Source: Novosphingobium silvae
GTDB lineage: Bacteria > Pseudomonadota > Alphaproteobacteria > Sphingomonadales > Sphingomonadaceae
DNA length: 64,000 nt
Reading direction: 5' to 3'
NCBI RefSeq assembly: GCF_009856825.1
Contig: NZ_WVTD01000002.1
Span: 124,001 to 188,000, forward strand
Below the pieces are notes generated by a model. The model worked only from the letters and a program-made list of their open reading frames with translations. It did not search any database and was not told the DNA's origin. Positions 49,193 through 59,218 of this stretch are shown one piece after another. Each line of letters starts with the position of its first letter. The first letter of the stretch is position 1. Position numbers and translations under genes: made by a program.

Positions 49193-50794
49193 TCAAACCG
49201 CCACAGGCGCCGCCTTGCGCACGCCTTCGTCGACGTGGGCTTCGAACTGTTCGAAGTTGTCGATGAACTGCTTCACCAGCGTCTGCGCAGTGCGGTCGTA
49301 CTCTGCCGGATCCGCCCAGGCGCCGCGCGGATCGAGAAGCTTGGTGTCCACGCCGGGAACTTCCACCGGAACCTCGAAGCCGAAGTTCGGATCTTCCTTG
49401 AACTCGGCATTGTTGAGGCTGCCATCCAGCGCAGCGTTCAGCAGGGCGCGGGTCGCCTTGATCGGCATGCGCTTGATGCCTTCCATGGTCGCCTTGCCGC
49501 CCGACCAGCCAGTGTTGACGAGCCAGCACTTTACACCGCCTTTGGCGATGCGCTCCTTGAGGAGATTGCCGTAGACCGAGGGATGGCGCGGCATGAAGGG
49601 GGCACCGAAGCAGGTCGAGAAGGTTGCTTCAGGTTCGGTGACGCCAATTTCCGTACCCGCCACGCGGGCGGTGTAGCCGGAGAGGAAGTGGTACATTGCC
49701 TGGTCGGGCGTCAGACGCGCGATCGGGGGGAGCACGCCGTAGGCGTCCGCCGTCAGAAAGATGATGTTCTTCGGAACCGGCCCTAGGTTCTTTTCCGAGC
49801 AGTTCGGGATGAAGTCGATCGGATAGGACCCGCGGCTGTTCTCGGCCAGCGAGTTGTCGTCGAGATCGATCTTCCGGGTCTCAGGGTCGATCACCACGTT
49901 TTCCAGAACCGTGCCGAAGCGACGGGTGGTGGCGTAGATTTCCGGCTCGGCTTCTTCCGAAAGGCGGATCATCTTGGCATAGCAGCCACCCTCGAAGTTG
50001 AACACGGCGGTGTCCGACCAGCCATGCTCGTCGTCACCGATGAGCGTGCGCGACGCGTCGGCCGAAAGCGTGGTCTTGCCGGTGCCCGAAAGGCCGAAGA
50101 ACACGGCGGTATCACCGTCCGGCCCGATGTTGGCCGAGCAGTGCATCGGCATCACGCCCTTCACAGGCAGCAGGTAGTTGAGGATGCCGAAGACCGACTT
50201 CTTCATCTCGCCAGCGTAGGCAGTGCCGCCGATGAGGATCAGCTTTTCCGAGAAGTTGACTGCGATCACCGTTTCCGAACGCGAGCCGTGACGCTCGGGA
50301 TCGGCGCGGAAGCTGGGCAGGTCGATGATGGTGTATTCGGGCGCGAAGTCGGCGAGTTCGCCGGCAGTCGGGCGCACCAGCAGCGTGCGGATGAACAGGT
50401 TGTGCCAGGCGAATTCATTGATCACGCGTACATTGACGCGATGTTCGGGCTGCGAGCCTCCGAACAGATCGGCGACGTAGAGCTTGTCCTTCGTCGCAAC
50501 GGCAGCAAGGAAGTCCTCCTTGAGCGCGGCGAAGTGCTCGGGCGTCATGGGCACGTTGGTCTTGCCCCACCAAACCGTGGATTCGGTCTCGGCGTCCTTG
50601 ACGATGAACTTGTCCTTCGCCGAACGCCCGGTGTGCTTGCCGGTAGCGACGACGAACGGACCGTCGGCCGAAAGCACGCCCTCACCGTTCTTCACCGCCT
50701 GCTCGACCAGGGGGGCCGTGCCGAGGTTCGCGAAGATCTGAGCCTTCGTCTCAATGCCCTGTCTGTCGAGCGGGTAGCCAAGCGAAGTGGTCAA
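49193..50794 (-). CDS. pckA: Phosphoenolpyruvate carboxykinase (ATP)
   Basis: 533 residues; converts oxaloacetate to PEP for gluconeogenesis with ATP. Seen: the P-loop [13 protein letters not shown] near residue 235, the preceding [19 protein letters not shown] and the kinase-type [12 protein letters not shown] choose TTG 50794 because GGAGGAG lies 6 nt upstream; an in-frame TTG five codons upstream overlaps that ribosome site. Divergent from chvI, a placement I know from rhizobia. Confidence 0.95.
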   Translation of the reverse strand: MTTSLGYPLDRQGIETKAQIFANLGTAPLVEQAVKNGEGVLSADGPFVVATGKHTGRSAKDKFIVKDAETESTVWWGKTNVPMTPEHFAALKEDFLAAVATKDKLYVADLFGGSQPEHRVNVRVINEFAWHNLFIRTLLVRPTAGELADFAPEYTIIDLPSFRADPERHGSRSETVIAVNFSEKLILIGGTAYAGEMKKSVFGILNYLLPVKGVMPMHCSANIGPDGDTAVFFGLSGTGKTTLSADASRTLIGDDEHGWSDTAVFNFEGGCYAKMIRLSEEAEPEIYATTRRFGTVLENVVIDPETRKIDLDDNSLAENSRGSYPIDFIPNCSEKNLGPVPKNIIFLTADAYGVLPPIARLTPDQAMYHFLSGYTARVAGTEIGVTEPEATFSTCFGAPFMPRHPSVYGNLLKERIAKGGVKCWLVNTGWSGGKATMEGIKRMPIKATRALLNAALDGSLNNAEFKEDPNFGFEVPVEVPGVDTKLLDPRGAWADPAEYDRTAQTLVKQFIDNFEQFEAHVDEGVRKAAPVAV

Positions 50795-51072
50795 TGTCGT
50801 CTCCTCCAAAAGTTGGCAGCCTGCAGTATGCCTGAGGCCGCCGCCGATTCCTGCGCAAGAATCGCGCCGCGAATATGCGACACTCTCTTTTCCGTCAAAT
50901 CAGCAACAATTGGAACTACGAAGCACCCGGACACGACGCATTATTCATCCGACCCACCTCGGATTTGCTTCGTATCTGGAGCTATCGGGACCGCGCCGCG
51001 TCGATTGCCAGCGCGGGGCGCAGGCGCTAGTCAGCATGGCTCCATGCAGAAGAAGGGACCTTGGGGCAGCCC

Positions 51073-51852
51073 ATGGCCGATGCACCATTCCCCCCCTCGC
51101 AGACGGACTGCGCCATCGGCAGCGCCTCGGCGCCAGCGCGGCGGCAGACGATCGCTCTGGTCGACGATGATCGCAACATCCTGACAACCCTGTCGATCGG
51201 GCTGCAGGCGGAGGGGTTTGCGACCCGTGTCTACGCGGATGGCGAGGCCGCGCTAAAGGCTCTGCTGGAGAACCCGCCGGACCTTGCCATCTTCGACGTC
51301 AAGATGCCGCGCATGGATGGCCTGGGTCTTCTGCAGGCCCTGCGCGCCCATTCGAGCCTCCCCGTCATATTCCTGACCTCGAAGGACGAGGAACCGGACG
51401 AAGCTCTCGGCCTTGCGCTTGGCGCGGACGATTACATCGCAAAGCCGTTCAGCCAGCGACTGCTGGTCGCCCGCATTCGGGCGATCCTCCGGCGCAGCGA
51501 GCTCGCGGCCCGGGCCGAGCGGGAGGAGGCACCGTCAGCTGACCTGCCCGACCCGGTGGTACGCGGACGTCTGGCACTCGACCCGGCACGACACCAGGTG
51601 CTCTGGGACGGCAAACCGGTCTCGCTCACTGTCACCGAGTTCCTCATCCTGGAGGCGCTGGCCTTGCGCCCAGGCGTAGTCAAAAGCCGCAACCAGCTGA
51701 TGGACGCAGCCTACAGCGACGACATCTACGTCGATGACCGCACGATCGACAGCCACATCAAGCGCCTGCGCCGCAAGTTCCGTGCCGCGGACCCGGAGTT
51801 CGCCGCGATCGACACGCTTTACGGCGCCGGATACTCTTTTACCGATGGCTGA
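51073..51852 (+). CDS. chvI: Response regulator ChvI-like (OmpR family)
   Basis: 259 residues: receiver with the acidic pair (ALVDDDRN, residues about 29-32), phospho-Asp in [12 protein letters not shown] (about 76), and Lys in YIAKPFS; then an OmpR-type winged helix with [20 protein letters not shown] and [12 protein letters not shown]. In rhizobia ChvI is activated by ChvG and responds to envelope or acid stress. The genetic neighbourhood supports the name. The ChvG start lies inside its last codons. Confidence 0.9.
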   Translation: MADAPFPPSQTDCAIGSASAPARRQTIALVDDDRNILTTLSIGLQAEGFATRVYADGEAALKALLENPPDLAIFDVKMPRMDGLGLLQALRAHSSLPVIFLTSKDEEPDEALGLALGADDYIAKPFSQRLLVARIRAILRRSELAARAEREEAPSADLPDPVVRGRLALDPARHQVLWDGKPVSLTVTEFLILEALALRPGVVKSRNQLMDAAYSDDIYVDDRTIDSHIKRLRRKFRAADPEFAAIDTLYGAGYSFTDG

Positions 51853-53455
51853 GAAGTCGCGGGCCAAGCCACGGCCTCGCCTTGCGGTGCGCCTCGGATT
51901 GTCGTGGAGCGTATCGCTCACCGCGCGCATACTCGCCGTCAACGTCATCGCGCTGGCCCTGCTCGCCGGCAGCCTTTTCTACATCGACAGCTACCGGCGT
52001 GAGCTGCTTGCCGAGCGCTATCGTCTTGCGAAGACCGAAGCGGAGATCACCGCAGATGCTCTCAGCGACGAGGATCTTGCCGGGCGGCTCGACCTCATCC
52101 GCCGGATCGGTCCCGAACAGGAACTGCGCCTGCGATTGTTCGGCCCCGGCGGAAAGCTCGTCGCCGACAGCTTCGAGCTTGCGCGGCCCTCCTACGCCCT
52201 GATCGATCCCGCAACCGAGCCCTGGTATCAGGATGCAGCCCGGATGCTGGATCGCGGGATGGACTTCATCCTCGGCGCTCCGCCGATACCGGACTATCGC
52301 GATCCGCCCGGAAACGATGCTTCTGCATGGCCGGAAGTGGCCGCTGCGCTCGCCACGCGAAGCACCTCGATCAACCACAAGGCAGCTCCGGACCGCACGC
52401 CCGTCATCATTGCCGCGACACCCGTGGGACAAGACGGCTCGGCTCTCCTGGTGACCCGCAATGCGCGCGACATCACCGAGAACGTGCGCATGGCACGACA
52501 GACCCTTGCCATAATCGTCGGCGGCGCGCTGGGCGTGTCGATCCTTCTGTCGCTGTACCTGGCGCGCACGATCGTCGAGCCTTTGCGCAAGCTGGTGCGC
52601 GCGGCAGTGCGCGTTCGTCTCGGGCGCGACCGGAGCGTGGTCGTCCCTCGCCTTCCCGACCGCCGCGACGAGATCGGCCTTCTGGCACGCGCGATCTCCG
52701 ACATGAGCGGCGCGCTGCGCCAGCGTATCGACGAGGTGGAGAGCTTCGCGGCAGACGTCGCGCACGAACTGAAGAACCCGCTCACCTCGCTGCGTAGCGC
52801 GCTTGAAAGCCTCGACCGGGTGGAGGCAGCTGACCTGCGCCGCCAGCTGATCGGGATAGCGCAGGACGATGTGCGCCGGATCGACTTCCTCGTGACCGAG
52901 ATTGCTGATGCAAGCCGCATCGACGCCCAGCTCAGCCGCACGACGTTCGAGCCGTTCGACATGGAAGCGCTGGTTCGCGCGCTCGTGGCGGAACGCGATC
53001 ACCGCGGCGTAAATGGCGACTGCCAGGTCTCGATCCGGCGCGAGGAACTGGCACTGCAGGGCAACTCGGGTGCCGCCCCTGCCCCGCTGATGGTTTCGGG
53101 TGATGCCCCGAGGCTCGAGCGGGTCCTGCAGAACCTTCTCGACAACGCCGTTTCCTTTTCCCCTTCCGGCAGCCAGATCGAGATCACGCTGGCCCATGCG
53201 GAAAACCGGGTGAGAATCGCAGTTGCCGACCATGGCCCGGGCATCCCCGCCAGCGCGCGCGAACGCGTGTTCGAGCGATTTCACTCGCTTCGTCCATCGC
53301 GCGAAGAGTTCGGCAAGCACAGCGGCCTCGGCCTCGCGATCGCCCGCACCATCGTCGAAGCGCATTTCGGCAAACTGGTGGCGACTGACCGGACGGACGG
53401 CGCTTCAGGAGCACGACTGGTGATATACCTGCCCGCGTGGCATTCGGAGCCATGA
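51845..53455 (+). CDS. chvG: Sensor histidine kinase ChvG-like
   Basis: 536-residue membrane kinase. Two transmembrane helices (about 22-45 and 217-238) bracket a periplasmic sensor domain. Then come HAMP ([15 protein letters not shown]), the phospho-His in [19 protein letters not shown] (about residue 306), and the ATPase domain with [18 protein letters not shown] and [16 protein letters not shown]. It overlaps chvI by 8 nt and hprK by 4 nt. The start is the ATG at 51845. Confidence 0.92.
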   Translation: MAEKSRAKPRPRLAVRLGLSWSVSLTARILAVNVIALALLAGSLFYIDSYRRELLAERYRLAKTEAEITADALSDEDLAGRLDLIRRIGPEQELRLRLFGPGGKLVADSFELARPSYALIDPATEPWYQDAARMLDRGMDFILGAPPIPDYRDPPGNDASAWPEVAAALATRSTSINHKAAPDRTPVIIAATPVGQDGSALLVTRNARDITENVRMARQTLAIIVGGALGVSILLSLYLARTIVEPLRKLVRAAVRVRLGRDRSVVVPRLPDRRDEIGLLARAISDMSGALRQRIDEVESFAADVAHELKNPLTSLRSALESLDRVEAADLRRQLIGIAQDDVRRIDFLVTEIADASRIDAQLSRTTFEPFDMEALVRALVAERDHRGVNGDCQVSIRREELALQGNSGAAPAPLMVSGDAPRLERVLQNLLDNAVSFSPSGSQIEITLAHAENRVRIAVADHGPGIPASARERVFERFHSLRPSREEFGKHSGLGLAIARTIVEAHFGKLVATDRTDGASGARLVIYLPAWHSEP

Positions 53456-53895
53456 CGCCAGCTGCGCACCCATATCAGGCCACTTGCGTCGAAATCGACG
53501 GGCGAGGCCTGCTCATCCTGGGGCCATCAGGCAGCGGAAAGTCCAGCCTCGCGCTCTCCCTGATCGACCGCGGCGCACGGCTCGTCGGCGACGATTCCCT
53601 CCTGGTCGAAGAGAGGGATGGACGGCTGCTTGCCGGCCCACACCCGAATACCCGCGGGCTCCTGGAAATCCGCAACCTTGGGCTGCTTGCCTTTCCGTGC
53701 GCCCAAGTTGTTGCCGTAGCGCTTGCGGTGGTCCTCGACCCCGCCGCCCCCCGGTATATCGAGGAAGCAAGCAGCCTCGACCTTTGCGGAGCGGCCATAC
53801 CCTCGCTCGCCCTGTGCCCGCACGACAGCGTCCTTCCCTTGAAGGCGGAACTGGCGCTGCGCCGCTTTGGCCTTGGCGCAGGACTGTCCCAATAG
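53452..53895 (+). CDS. hprK: HPr kinase/phosphorylase, short (C-terminal domain only)
   Basis: 147 residues. The Walker A motif GPSGSGKS is near residue 26, the GDDSLLVEE motif near 50, and the HPr-kinase signature region HPNTRGLLEIRNLGLL near 70. The N-terminal domain of the firmicute enzyme is missing, as is usual in alphaproteobacteria. It phosphorylates HPr on a regulatory Ser using ATP. Its ATG overlaps the chvG stop (ATGA). Confidence 0.92.
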   Translation: MTPAAHPYQATCVEIDGRGLLILGPSGSGKSSLALSLIDRGARLVGDDSLLVEERDGRLLAGPHPNTRGLLEIRNLGLLAFPCAQVVAVALAVVLDPAAPRYIEEASSLDLCGAAIPSLALCPHDSVLPLKAELALRRFGLGAGLSQ

Positions 53896-53962
53896 TGGCC
53901 TTCGCGCGAATACCCGGCAGCGGGCCCTTTCCTTTCGGATCGGCTGCGCGCAGATAGGGCGC

Positions 53963-54931
53963 ATGGTGAATGAAGCGGTAGAAGGCGACGCGACGTCGCA
54001 GCCAGAGTCGCAGGCCGCACCCGCGCGACAGCGCCTGCTGCTGGTCACCGGCATGCTCGGCGCGGGCAAGACCACGGCACTGCGCGTGTTGGAAGACCTT
54101 GGCTGGGAGATCGTCGATAACTTCCCCATCCGCATGCTCGAGGCGATGATCGACATCGCTCCCGACGGCCCCGGTGCAGATCGGCCACCGCTGGCGATCG
54201 GCTTCGATTCGCGAACCCGGGGGTTCGACCCGGAACGGGTCATCGCGCAGGTGAAAAGCCTGGGCGAACGGCGCGAGATCGAACTTACCACCCTGTTCCT
54301 GGACTGCTCGAGCAACGAACTGGAGCGTCGCTACAACGAGACCCGTCGACGCCACGTCCTGGCGGGAGACTCGCCGGTTTCCACCGGTATCCGCGCCGAG
54401 CGCGAGCTTCTCGCACCTCTCCGCCGCTGGGCCGACATCCTTGTCGATACGACAGAGTACACCTCGAACGATCTTCAACGCGTGATTCGCGAACGCTTCG
54501 CCTCCAGCGTGCCTGGCGAACTGACGGTCACCGTCTCCAGCTTCGGCTTCTCGCGCGGGATGCCGCCAGTAGCAGATCTGGTCTTCGACATGCGCTTTCT
54601 GGACAATCCCCATTGGGATGCACGGCTTCGTCCGCAGACCGGGCAGGATCCCGAAGTCGGAGAGTACATCCGCAAGGATCCCGCCTACGCCGAGGCTTTC
54701 GAACGCATTCGCGACCTGCTCCTGCTGCTGCTGCCGCGGTACCGGCAACAAGGGAAAGCCTACGTGCATATCGCGTTCGGCTGCACCGGGGGGCGGCACC
54801 GCTCGGTCTTCACGGCCGAGCAGATCGCAGCGACCTTGCGTCACTCGGGATTTTCCCCCACATTGCTGCACCGCAACCTGGGTTCGCGTGCAGCCGATCT
54901 TCTTGAAGGAGGTCTGCAGCGTGAGAAATGA
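53963..54931 (+). CDS. rapZ: RNase adapter protein RapZ
   Basis: 322 residues. N-terminal P-loop LLLVTGMLGAGKTTALRVLE, middle region LFLDCSSNELERRYNETRRRH, and the C-terminal domain ending in VHIAFGCTGGRHRSVFTAEQ. In E. coli RapZ binds small RNAs and controls glmS expression; its role in alphaproteobacteria is less settled. Its place between hprK and the EIIA gene ties it to PTS signalling here. The ATG at 53963 lies 68 nt after the hprK stop. Confidence 0.93.
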   Translation: MVNEAVEGDATSQPESQAAPARQRLLLVTGMLGAGKTTALRVLEDLGWEIVDNFPIRMLEAMIDIAPDGPGADRPPLAIGFDSRTRGFDPERVIAQVKSLGERREIELTTLFLDCSSNELERRYNETRRRHVLAGDSPVSTGIRAERELLAPLRRWADILVDTTEYTSNDLQRVIRERFASSVPGELTVTVSSFGFSRGMPPVADLVFDMRFLDNPHWDARLRPQTGQDPEVGEYIRKDPAYAEAFERIRDLLLLLLPRYRQQGKAYVHIAFGCTGGRHRSVFTAEQIAATLRHSGFSPTLLHRNLGSRAADLLEGGLQREK

Positions 54932-54979
54932 GAACACGTCCCAGGGGCACCTGCAGGTATTTCGGAGCGCCTTCCCAGC

Positions 54980-55384
54980 ATGATCGGCTTGATCCTGGTT
55001 ACCCACGGCAATCTTGCCGAGGAATTCGTACACGCGATGGAGCACGTCGTCGGTGATCAGTCCGACGTTGCGACCGTGTGCATCGGGCCAAACGACGACA
55101 TGGAACGCCGCCGCAACGAAATCGCAGAGGCCATCGTCAAGGTGGATACCGGCGAAGGCGTCATCATCCTGACCGACCTGTTCGGCGGCACCCCGTCCAA
55201 CCTCGCGATTTCGCTGATGCAAGCGGGCAAGGTAGAGGTCATTGCGGGTATCAACCTGCCGATGCTGATCCGGCTCGCCAAAGCGCGAAGCTGCATGCCG
55301 GTGCGCGACGCCGAGGCCGCTGCACGCGATGCCGGCCGCAACTACATCACGATCGCAAGCGAATACCTCGGGCAGGACGCATGA
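54980..55384 (+). CDS. PTS system EIIA component, mannose-type (ManX-like)
   Basis: 134-residue phosphotransferase protein. The phosphorylated His is in the N-terminal ILVTHGNLAEEFVHAM (His9), followed by VIILTDLFGGTPSNLAISLM. It receives phosphate from HPr in the phosphoenolpyruvate relay. With no EIIB, EIIC or EIID seen it is more likely regulatory than sugar transport. It overlaps the HPr start by 4 nt. Confidence 0.94.
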   Translation: MIGLILVTHGNLAEEFVHAMEHVVGDQSDVATVCIGPNDDMERRRNEIAEAIVKVDTGEGVIILTDLFGGTPSNLAISLMQAGKVEVIAGINLPMLIRLAKARSCMPVRDAEAAARDAGRNYITIASEYLGQDA

Positions 55385-55659
55385 TCGCCTGTCGGGATAC
55401 CATCGTTATCGTCAACAAGCGCGGGCTGCATGCACGGGCGAGCGCGAAGTTCGTCAATCACGTGGCCGAACTCCCCGGCACGGTCGCCGTCACGGTTTCC
55501 AAGGATGGCACCAGTGCAGCAGGCGGCTCGATCCTGGGCCTGATGATGCTGGGCGCCGCAAAAGGCGATACCATCGAGATCGCCTGCTCCGGCGAAGGCG
55601 CCGAAGACGCGCTCGCCGTCCTGGCCGCGCTGGTGCGCGACGGGTTCGGCGAAGAGTGA
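55381..55659 (+). CDS. ptsH: HPr phosphocarrier protein
   Basis: 92 residues. The phospho-His is in VNKRGLHARASAKFVNHV (His about residue 17), and the regulatory Ser in AAGGSILGLMMLGAA (about 50), the site HprK acts on. It ends with the family LAALVRDGFGEE. The ATG overlaps the EIIA stop as ATGA. No EI gene is in the window. Confidence 0.94.
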   Translation: MIACRDTIVIVNKRGLHARASAKFVNHVAELPGTVAVTVSKDGTSAAGGSILGLMMLGAAKGDTIEIACSGEGAEDALAVLAALVRDGFGEE

Positions 55660-55677
55660 ACGGGGCTGGCTAAAATC

Positions 55678-56511
55678 GTGGCTTCGCAAGACTGGCCCGG
55701 CGCACCTTCGCGCCGCACCATTACCGGCTTCTCCAATCCGCTAGTCAAGTTCCTGCGGTCTCTTCGCGACAAGAAGCACCGCAAGCGGGAACGTCGCTTC
55801 CTGGCCGAGGGATTGCGTCTGCTGACCGACGCGCGCGAGTGCGGCATCGTGCCTGAGATGCTTGTCATGGCGATCGGGCGCGATCCGCACCCGCTGCTCG
55901 ACGCGCTCGAGTCAGCGGTCGTCGCCGCCGGAGGCGAGGTCGTCGAGATGGACGTCGAGATCCTCGCAAAGGTGACCGGCAAGGACAACCCCCAGGCCGT
56001 GGCCGGGGTCTTCGCCGAGTTCGATACCAGCCTCGCAAATCTCGATCGTTCGGCAGCCCCTATCTGGCTGGTGGCGCAAGCGTTACGCGATCCTGGGAAC
56101 CTCGGCACGATGCTGCGCACCGGAGACGCCGTAGGGGCCGGAGGTCTGATCCTGATCGACGACTGTGCCGACCCCTTCTCCGTCGAGGCTGTCCGCGCCA
56201 GCATGGGCGCGATCTTCACGCAGAAGCTGGCGATCGCCCGCTGGGATGAATTCACCGGGTGGCTTCGTTCCGGCAACGGGCAACTGGTAGCTGCTTCCCT
56301 GCGCGATCCCACCGATTATCGCCAGGCGCCCTACGCCGCGCCTTGCTTCCTGATGGTCGGGAACGAATCGCAGGGTCTTCCGTCGGCCTACGAGGAAGCG
56401 TGCGATCTGCGGGTAACCATCCCAATGCTCGGGCGGGCAGACAGCCTCAACGCCGCAGTAGCAGGCGCGGTCCTTGCCTACGAGGCGCTGGCACACTTGC
56501 GCGAAGGTTGA
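55678..56511 (+). CDS. TrmH-family RNA 2'-O-methyltransferase
   Basis: 277-residue SPOUT methyltransferase. The N-terminal RNA-binding segment PLVKFLRSLRDKKHRKRERR is followed by ALRDPGNLGTMLRTGDAVGA and the AdoMet trefoil-knot motif LMVGNESQGLP, VTIPMLGRADSLNAAVAG. The target is probably 23S rRNA or tRNA; the exact nucleotide is not inferable. The start is GTG 55678, 18 nt after ptsH. Confidence 0.92.
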   Translation: MASQDWPGAPSRRTITGFSNPLVKFLRSLRDKKHRKRERRFLAEGLRLLTDARECGIVPEMLVMAIGRDPHPLLDALESAVVAAGGEVVEMDVEILAKVTGKDNPQAVAGVFAEFDTSLANLDRSAAPIWLVAQALRDPGNLGTMLRTGDAVGAGGLILIDDCADPFSVEAVRASMGAIFTQKLAIARWDEFTGWLRSGNGQLVAASLRDPTDYRQAPYAAPCFLMVGNESQGLPSAYEEACDLRVTIPMLGRADSLNAAVAGAVLAYEALAHLREG

Positions 56512-56562
56512 ACAACCTCGTTCATCCCACCCTCACATGACCCCTGCCAGGAGAGGCAGGCC

Positions 56563-56964
56563 ATGAGACAAGTCGCCTTCCTCCTGCTCAGCCTGGCCTG
56601 CCTTGCCGGATGTTCACAGAATACCGAGCGCTCGCACCTCTCAGAGAGCAGTTGGCGCTTCGACCGGATCGATGGCGAACGTCCCGTTTCTGCGGCTTCG
56701 GGGATCACCTTCGAGGATGGGCAGATCGGTATTGAGGTCGGCTGCAGGAGCCTCGACGGACCCTGGCGCATGGATGCCGACCGTCTCGTCGCCGGCCCGC
56801 TCGCGCAGACCGAAACTGCGTGCGCCGCGCCTTCCTGGCATCAGGGTACGGCCGTGAACTCGCTGATCGTCGCGACGCCGCGTATCGCCGTGGAGGGCAA
56901 CCGCATGATCCTGCAGTCACGCGGCCACACTGCTGAACTTGTCCGGGTCGATACTGCCGACTGA
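56563..56964 (+). CDS. Lipoprotein with META/HslJ-like domain
   Basis: 133 residues. Signal peptide with lipobox LACLAGCS (Cys17), followed by an HslJ/META-like beta domain: SSWRFDRIDGERPVSAASGI and VATPRIAVEGNRMILQSRG. HslJ-like proteins are small outer-membrane or periplasmic proteins linked to novobiocin tolerance and stress. The ribosome site AGGAG is 9 nt upstream. The next gene converges from the other strand. Confidence 0.75.
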   Translation: MRQVAFLLLSLACLAGCSQNTERSHLSESSWRFDRIDGERPVSAASGITFEDGQIGIEVGCRSLDGPWRMDADRLVAGPLAQTETACAAPSWHQGTAVNSLIVATPRIAVEGNRMILQSRGHTAELVRVDTAD

Positions 56965-56966
56965 CG

Positions 56967-58505
56967 CTATTCGGCGACTTCCGCTGCCGGGAGCGAGTGC
57001 CGGCTCGCCTCGGAGAAGCGCGGCGCCGCATCCACCGACGGTACATCGTCGGAAATTTCGCGCTTTCCGATCTTGATGTGCTTTTCGCCAAGCCGCCGCG
57101 CCCGGCTCATCACGTTGCCTTCGTAGGTGCGCGCAAAATCGTTGAAGCTGTTTACGGCCCGTCCGAGGTGCATCCCGACCTTGCCGAGGTCGTCCTGCGT
57201 CTTCGCGAGGCTGTCATAGAGGTCGCTGCCGAGCTTGCCGATCTCCCGCGCCTCGCGCGCAAGGCCTTCCTGCTGCCACACCTGCGCTATCGTGCGCGCA
57301 ATGGCGACAAGGTTCGTCGGGCTGGCGAGAAGGACCCGACGATCGAAGGCATAGTCCCACAACCCGGAATCGTGATCGAGGGCTGCAGCGATGAAATGCT
57401 CTCCGGGAACGAACATGATGACGTAGTCCGGCGCGTTCTCGAACTGGCTCTGGTAGCTCTTGTTGCCGAGAGCCTGGATATGCGCCCGCATCGATGCGGC
57501 ATGCTGGTCGAGGAATGCTATGCGAAGCGTCTCGTCCTCCGCCTCGAACGCATCCTGATAGGCGTTCAGTGATACCTTGGCGTCGATGACGAGTTGCTTG
57601 TTGCCCGGGATGCGCACGATCGCGTCTGGTCGCAGACGGCCATCCTCGGTGTCGATCGACTGCTCGGTCGCGAAGTCGGTGTGTTCGGTAAGGCCGCATT
57701 GCTCAAGGACATTCTTGAGCTGCTGTTCGCCCCACCGCCCGCGTGCCTTAGGCGCGTTTCGAAGCGAGTTGCCCAGCCGAAGGGCTTCGTTGCGGACAAG
57801 TTCCTGCCCCACGCGCAATGCCTCTATCTGGCCATGGAGCTTGCCGAACGCGTCGGTGCGCTTCTCTTCCAGCGCGGCAACCTGCTCCTCATAGCTCCGC
57901 AGCCGCTGCCCTACGGGCGCAAGGATCGTCGCGATCCGCTCTGCACTGGCTTTCTCGCTTTCCTCGAAGCGCGCACCGGCCCGGCGCAGGAAGGCTTCCT
58001 GGGCGCCTTCAAGCACCTTTGCACCAGCGTTCTCGAACTCCTTGCGAAGCGTCTCCTGCGCTTCCAGCAGGAGCCGCTTCTGCTCGTCGAAATTGGCGGA
58101 TTTCTCACGCAAGGTCGCCAGCTCCGAGGCCAGCTCGCGCTGCTCACGCCGAAGGGCGTCTATCTGGAACGCGTGCTCCGCCCGGGTCTTCTCCAACAAT
58201 GCGGTCGTTTCGTTCCTGGTGCGATCAAGGATCGCCGCGCTTTCCTGACGCAGCCGATCGGTCTCCGCACGATGTTCCGCGCGGGCATGATCGAGCGCAA
58301 GGCTCAGTTCGTCAGCCCGGCCTGCCCGTTCGCGGGCAGCTTCAAGATCGGCAAATGCCCGAAGGTACCTGGCGTCCGTCTCGCGTGCTTCGCGCTCTCG
58401 CGTCTCCGCTTGCGCACGCCAATGACCGACGGGCCGAGAGCCGAAAAACCAGCCGGCGACGAGACCGGCCAGAAGTGCGAGAATCGAGGCGACAGCAAAT
58501 TCCAT
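56967..58505 (-). CDS. rmuC: DNA recombination protein RmuC
   Basis: 512 residues. N-terminal membrane helix (FAVASILALLAGLVAGWFFG), a long coiled coil (about residues 30-190, many Ala, Glu, Arg), then the RmuC nuclease-like domain: GRWGEQQLKNVLEQCGL, RPDAIVRIPGNKQLVIDAKV and YVIMFVPGEHFIAAAL. RmuC limits rearrangements at inverted repeats in E. coli. The ATG at 58505 follows a GTG codon that I do not prefer. Confidence 0.94.
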   Translation of the reverse strand: MEFAVASILALLAGLVAGWFFGSRPVGHWRAQAETREREARETDARYLRAFADLEAARERAGRADELSLALDHARAEHRAETDRLRQESAAILDRTRNETTALLEKTRAEHAFQIDALRREQRELASELATLREKSANFDEQKRLLLEAQETLRKEFENAGAKVLEGAQEAFLRRAGARFEESEKASAERIATILAPVGQRLRSYEEQVAALEEKRTDAFGKLHGQIEALRVGQELVRNEALRLGNSLRNAPKARGRWGEQQLKNVLEQCGLTEHTDFATEQSIDTEDGRLRPDAIVRIPGNKQLVIDAKVSLNAYQDAFEAEDETLRIAFLDQHAASMRAHIQALGNKSYQSQFENAPDYVIMFVPGEHFIAAALDHDSGLWDYAFDRRVLLASPTNLVAIARTIAQVWQQEGLAREAREIGKLGSDLYDSLAKTQDDLGKVGMHLGRAVNSFNDFARTYEGNVMSRARRLGEKHIKIGKREISDDVPSVDAAPRFSEASRHSLPAAEVAE

Positions 58506-58584
58506 CACCGCAATCTAGCGGAACGTTTTAGGAACGCCAGCCCGGCGCGAAGTTTTTCCCCACCGGGCTGGAGGCGATGATAGC

Positions 58585-59154
58585 TCAGGCGGCCTTGCGC
58601 AGCTTTTCCAGCTTCTTCAGCGCCATCTGACGCTTCAGGCGGGAAAGGTGATCGATGAAGAGCACGCCCTCGAGGTGGTCCATCTCGTGCTGAAGGCAGA
58701 TCGCCAGCAGGCCTTCCATCTCTTCCTCGTGCACCGCTCCGTCAAGGTCCTGCCAGCGGGCACGGATCCGCGCCGGACGCTCGACATCAGCGAAGATCTC
58801 GGGAACCGAGAGACAGCCCTCCTGGTAGACGATGTAGTCGTCCGAAGGGTCGAGGATCTCGGGATTGATGAAGATCCGAGGTTCCTTCCGGGTGGGCTGA
58901 TGCGTGTGGTGATGGTCGCCGTGGGAGTGGCACACCTCAGGCTCGGCATCCTCGTCTTCGGGCTGGAGATCGATCACCAGCACACGCTGCGGCACGCCAA
59001 CCTGAATGGCGGCAAGGCCGATGCCGGGCGCATCGTACATCGTCTCGAACATGTCTTCGACAAGGACGCGCAGTTCATCGTCGAACTTCTCGACGGGAAC
59101 GGAGACCTGCTTCAGGCGCGGGTCTGGAACTTCAAGTATTTCGCGGATAGCCAT
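58585..59154 (-). CDS. def: Peptide deformylase with His-rich insertion
   Basis: 189-residue metalloenzyme removing N-terminal formyl groups. Motifs: [13 protein letters not shown] (residue about 45), [10 protein letters not shown] (metal Cys, about 115) and [13 protein letters not shown] (metal His pair). Between the second strand and [10 protein letters not shown] lies a loop of about 16 residues (about 73-88) with six His (pattern [10 protein letters not shown]). E. coli PDF, from memory, lacks it. The ATG follows GGCGGAAC. recR is upstream on the same strand. Confidence 0.95.
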   Translation of the reverse strand: MAIREILEVPDPRLKQVSVPVEKFDDELRVLVEDMFETMYDAPGIGLAAIQVGVPQRVLVIDLQPEDEDAEPEVCHSHGDHHHTHQPTRKEPRIFINPEILDPSDDYIVYQEGCLSVPEIFADVERPARIRARWQDLDGAVHEEEMEGLLAICLQHEMDHLEGVLFIDHLSRLKRQMALKKLEKLRKAA

Positions 59155-59218
59155 GTTCCGCCAGATAATCGCGAACGGCGAAATCCGCAAGGATGCACCG
59201 CCGATCATAGTGATCGGA

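Noticed and set aside
50905..50945. GGAAC-type EcfG promoter upstream of chvI (GGAAC near 50912)
   Set aside because: The -10 side reads CGAC after 17 nt, only two of four matches, so it was not reported.
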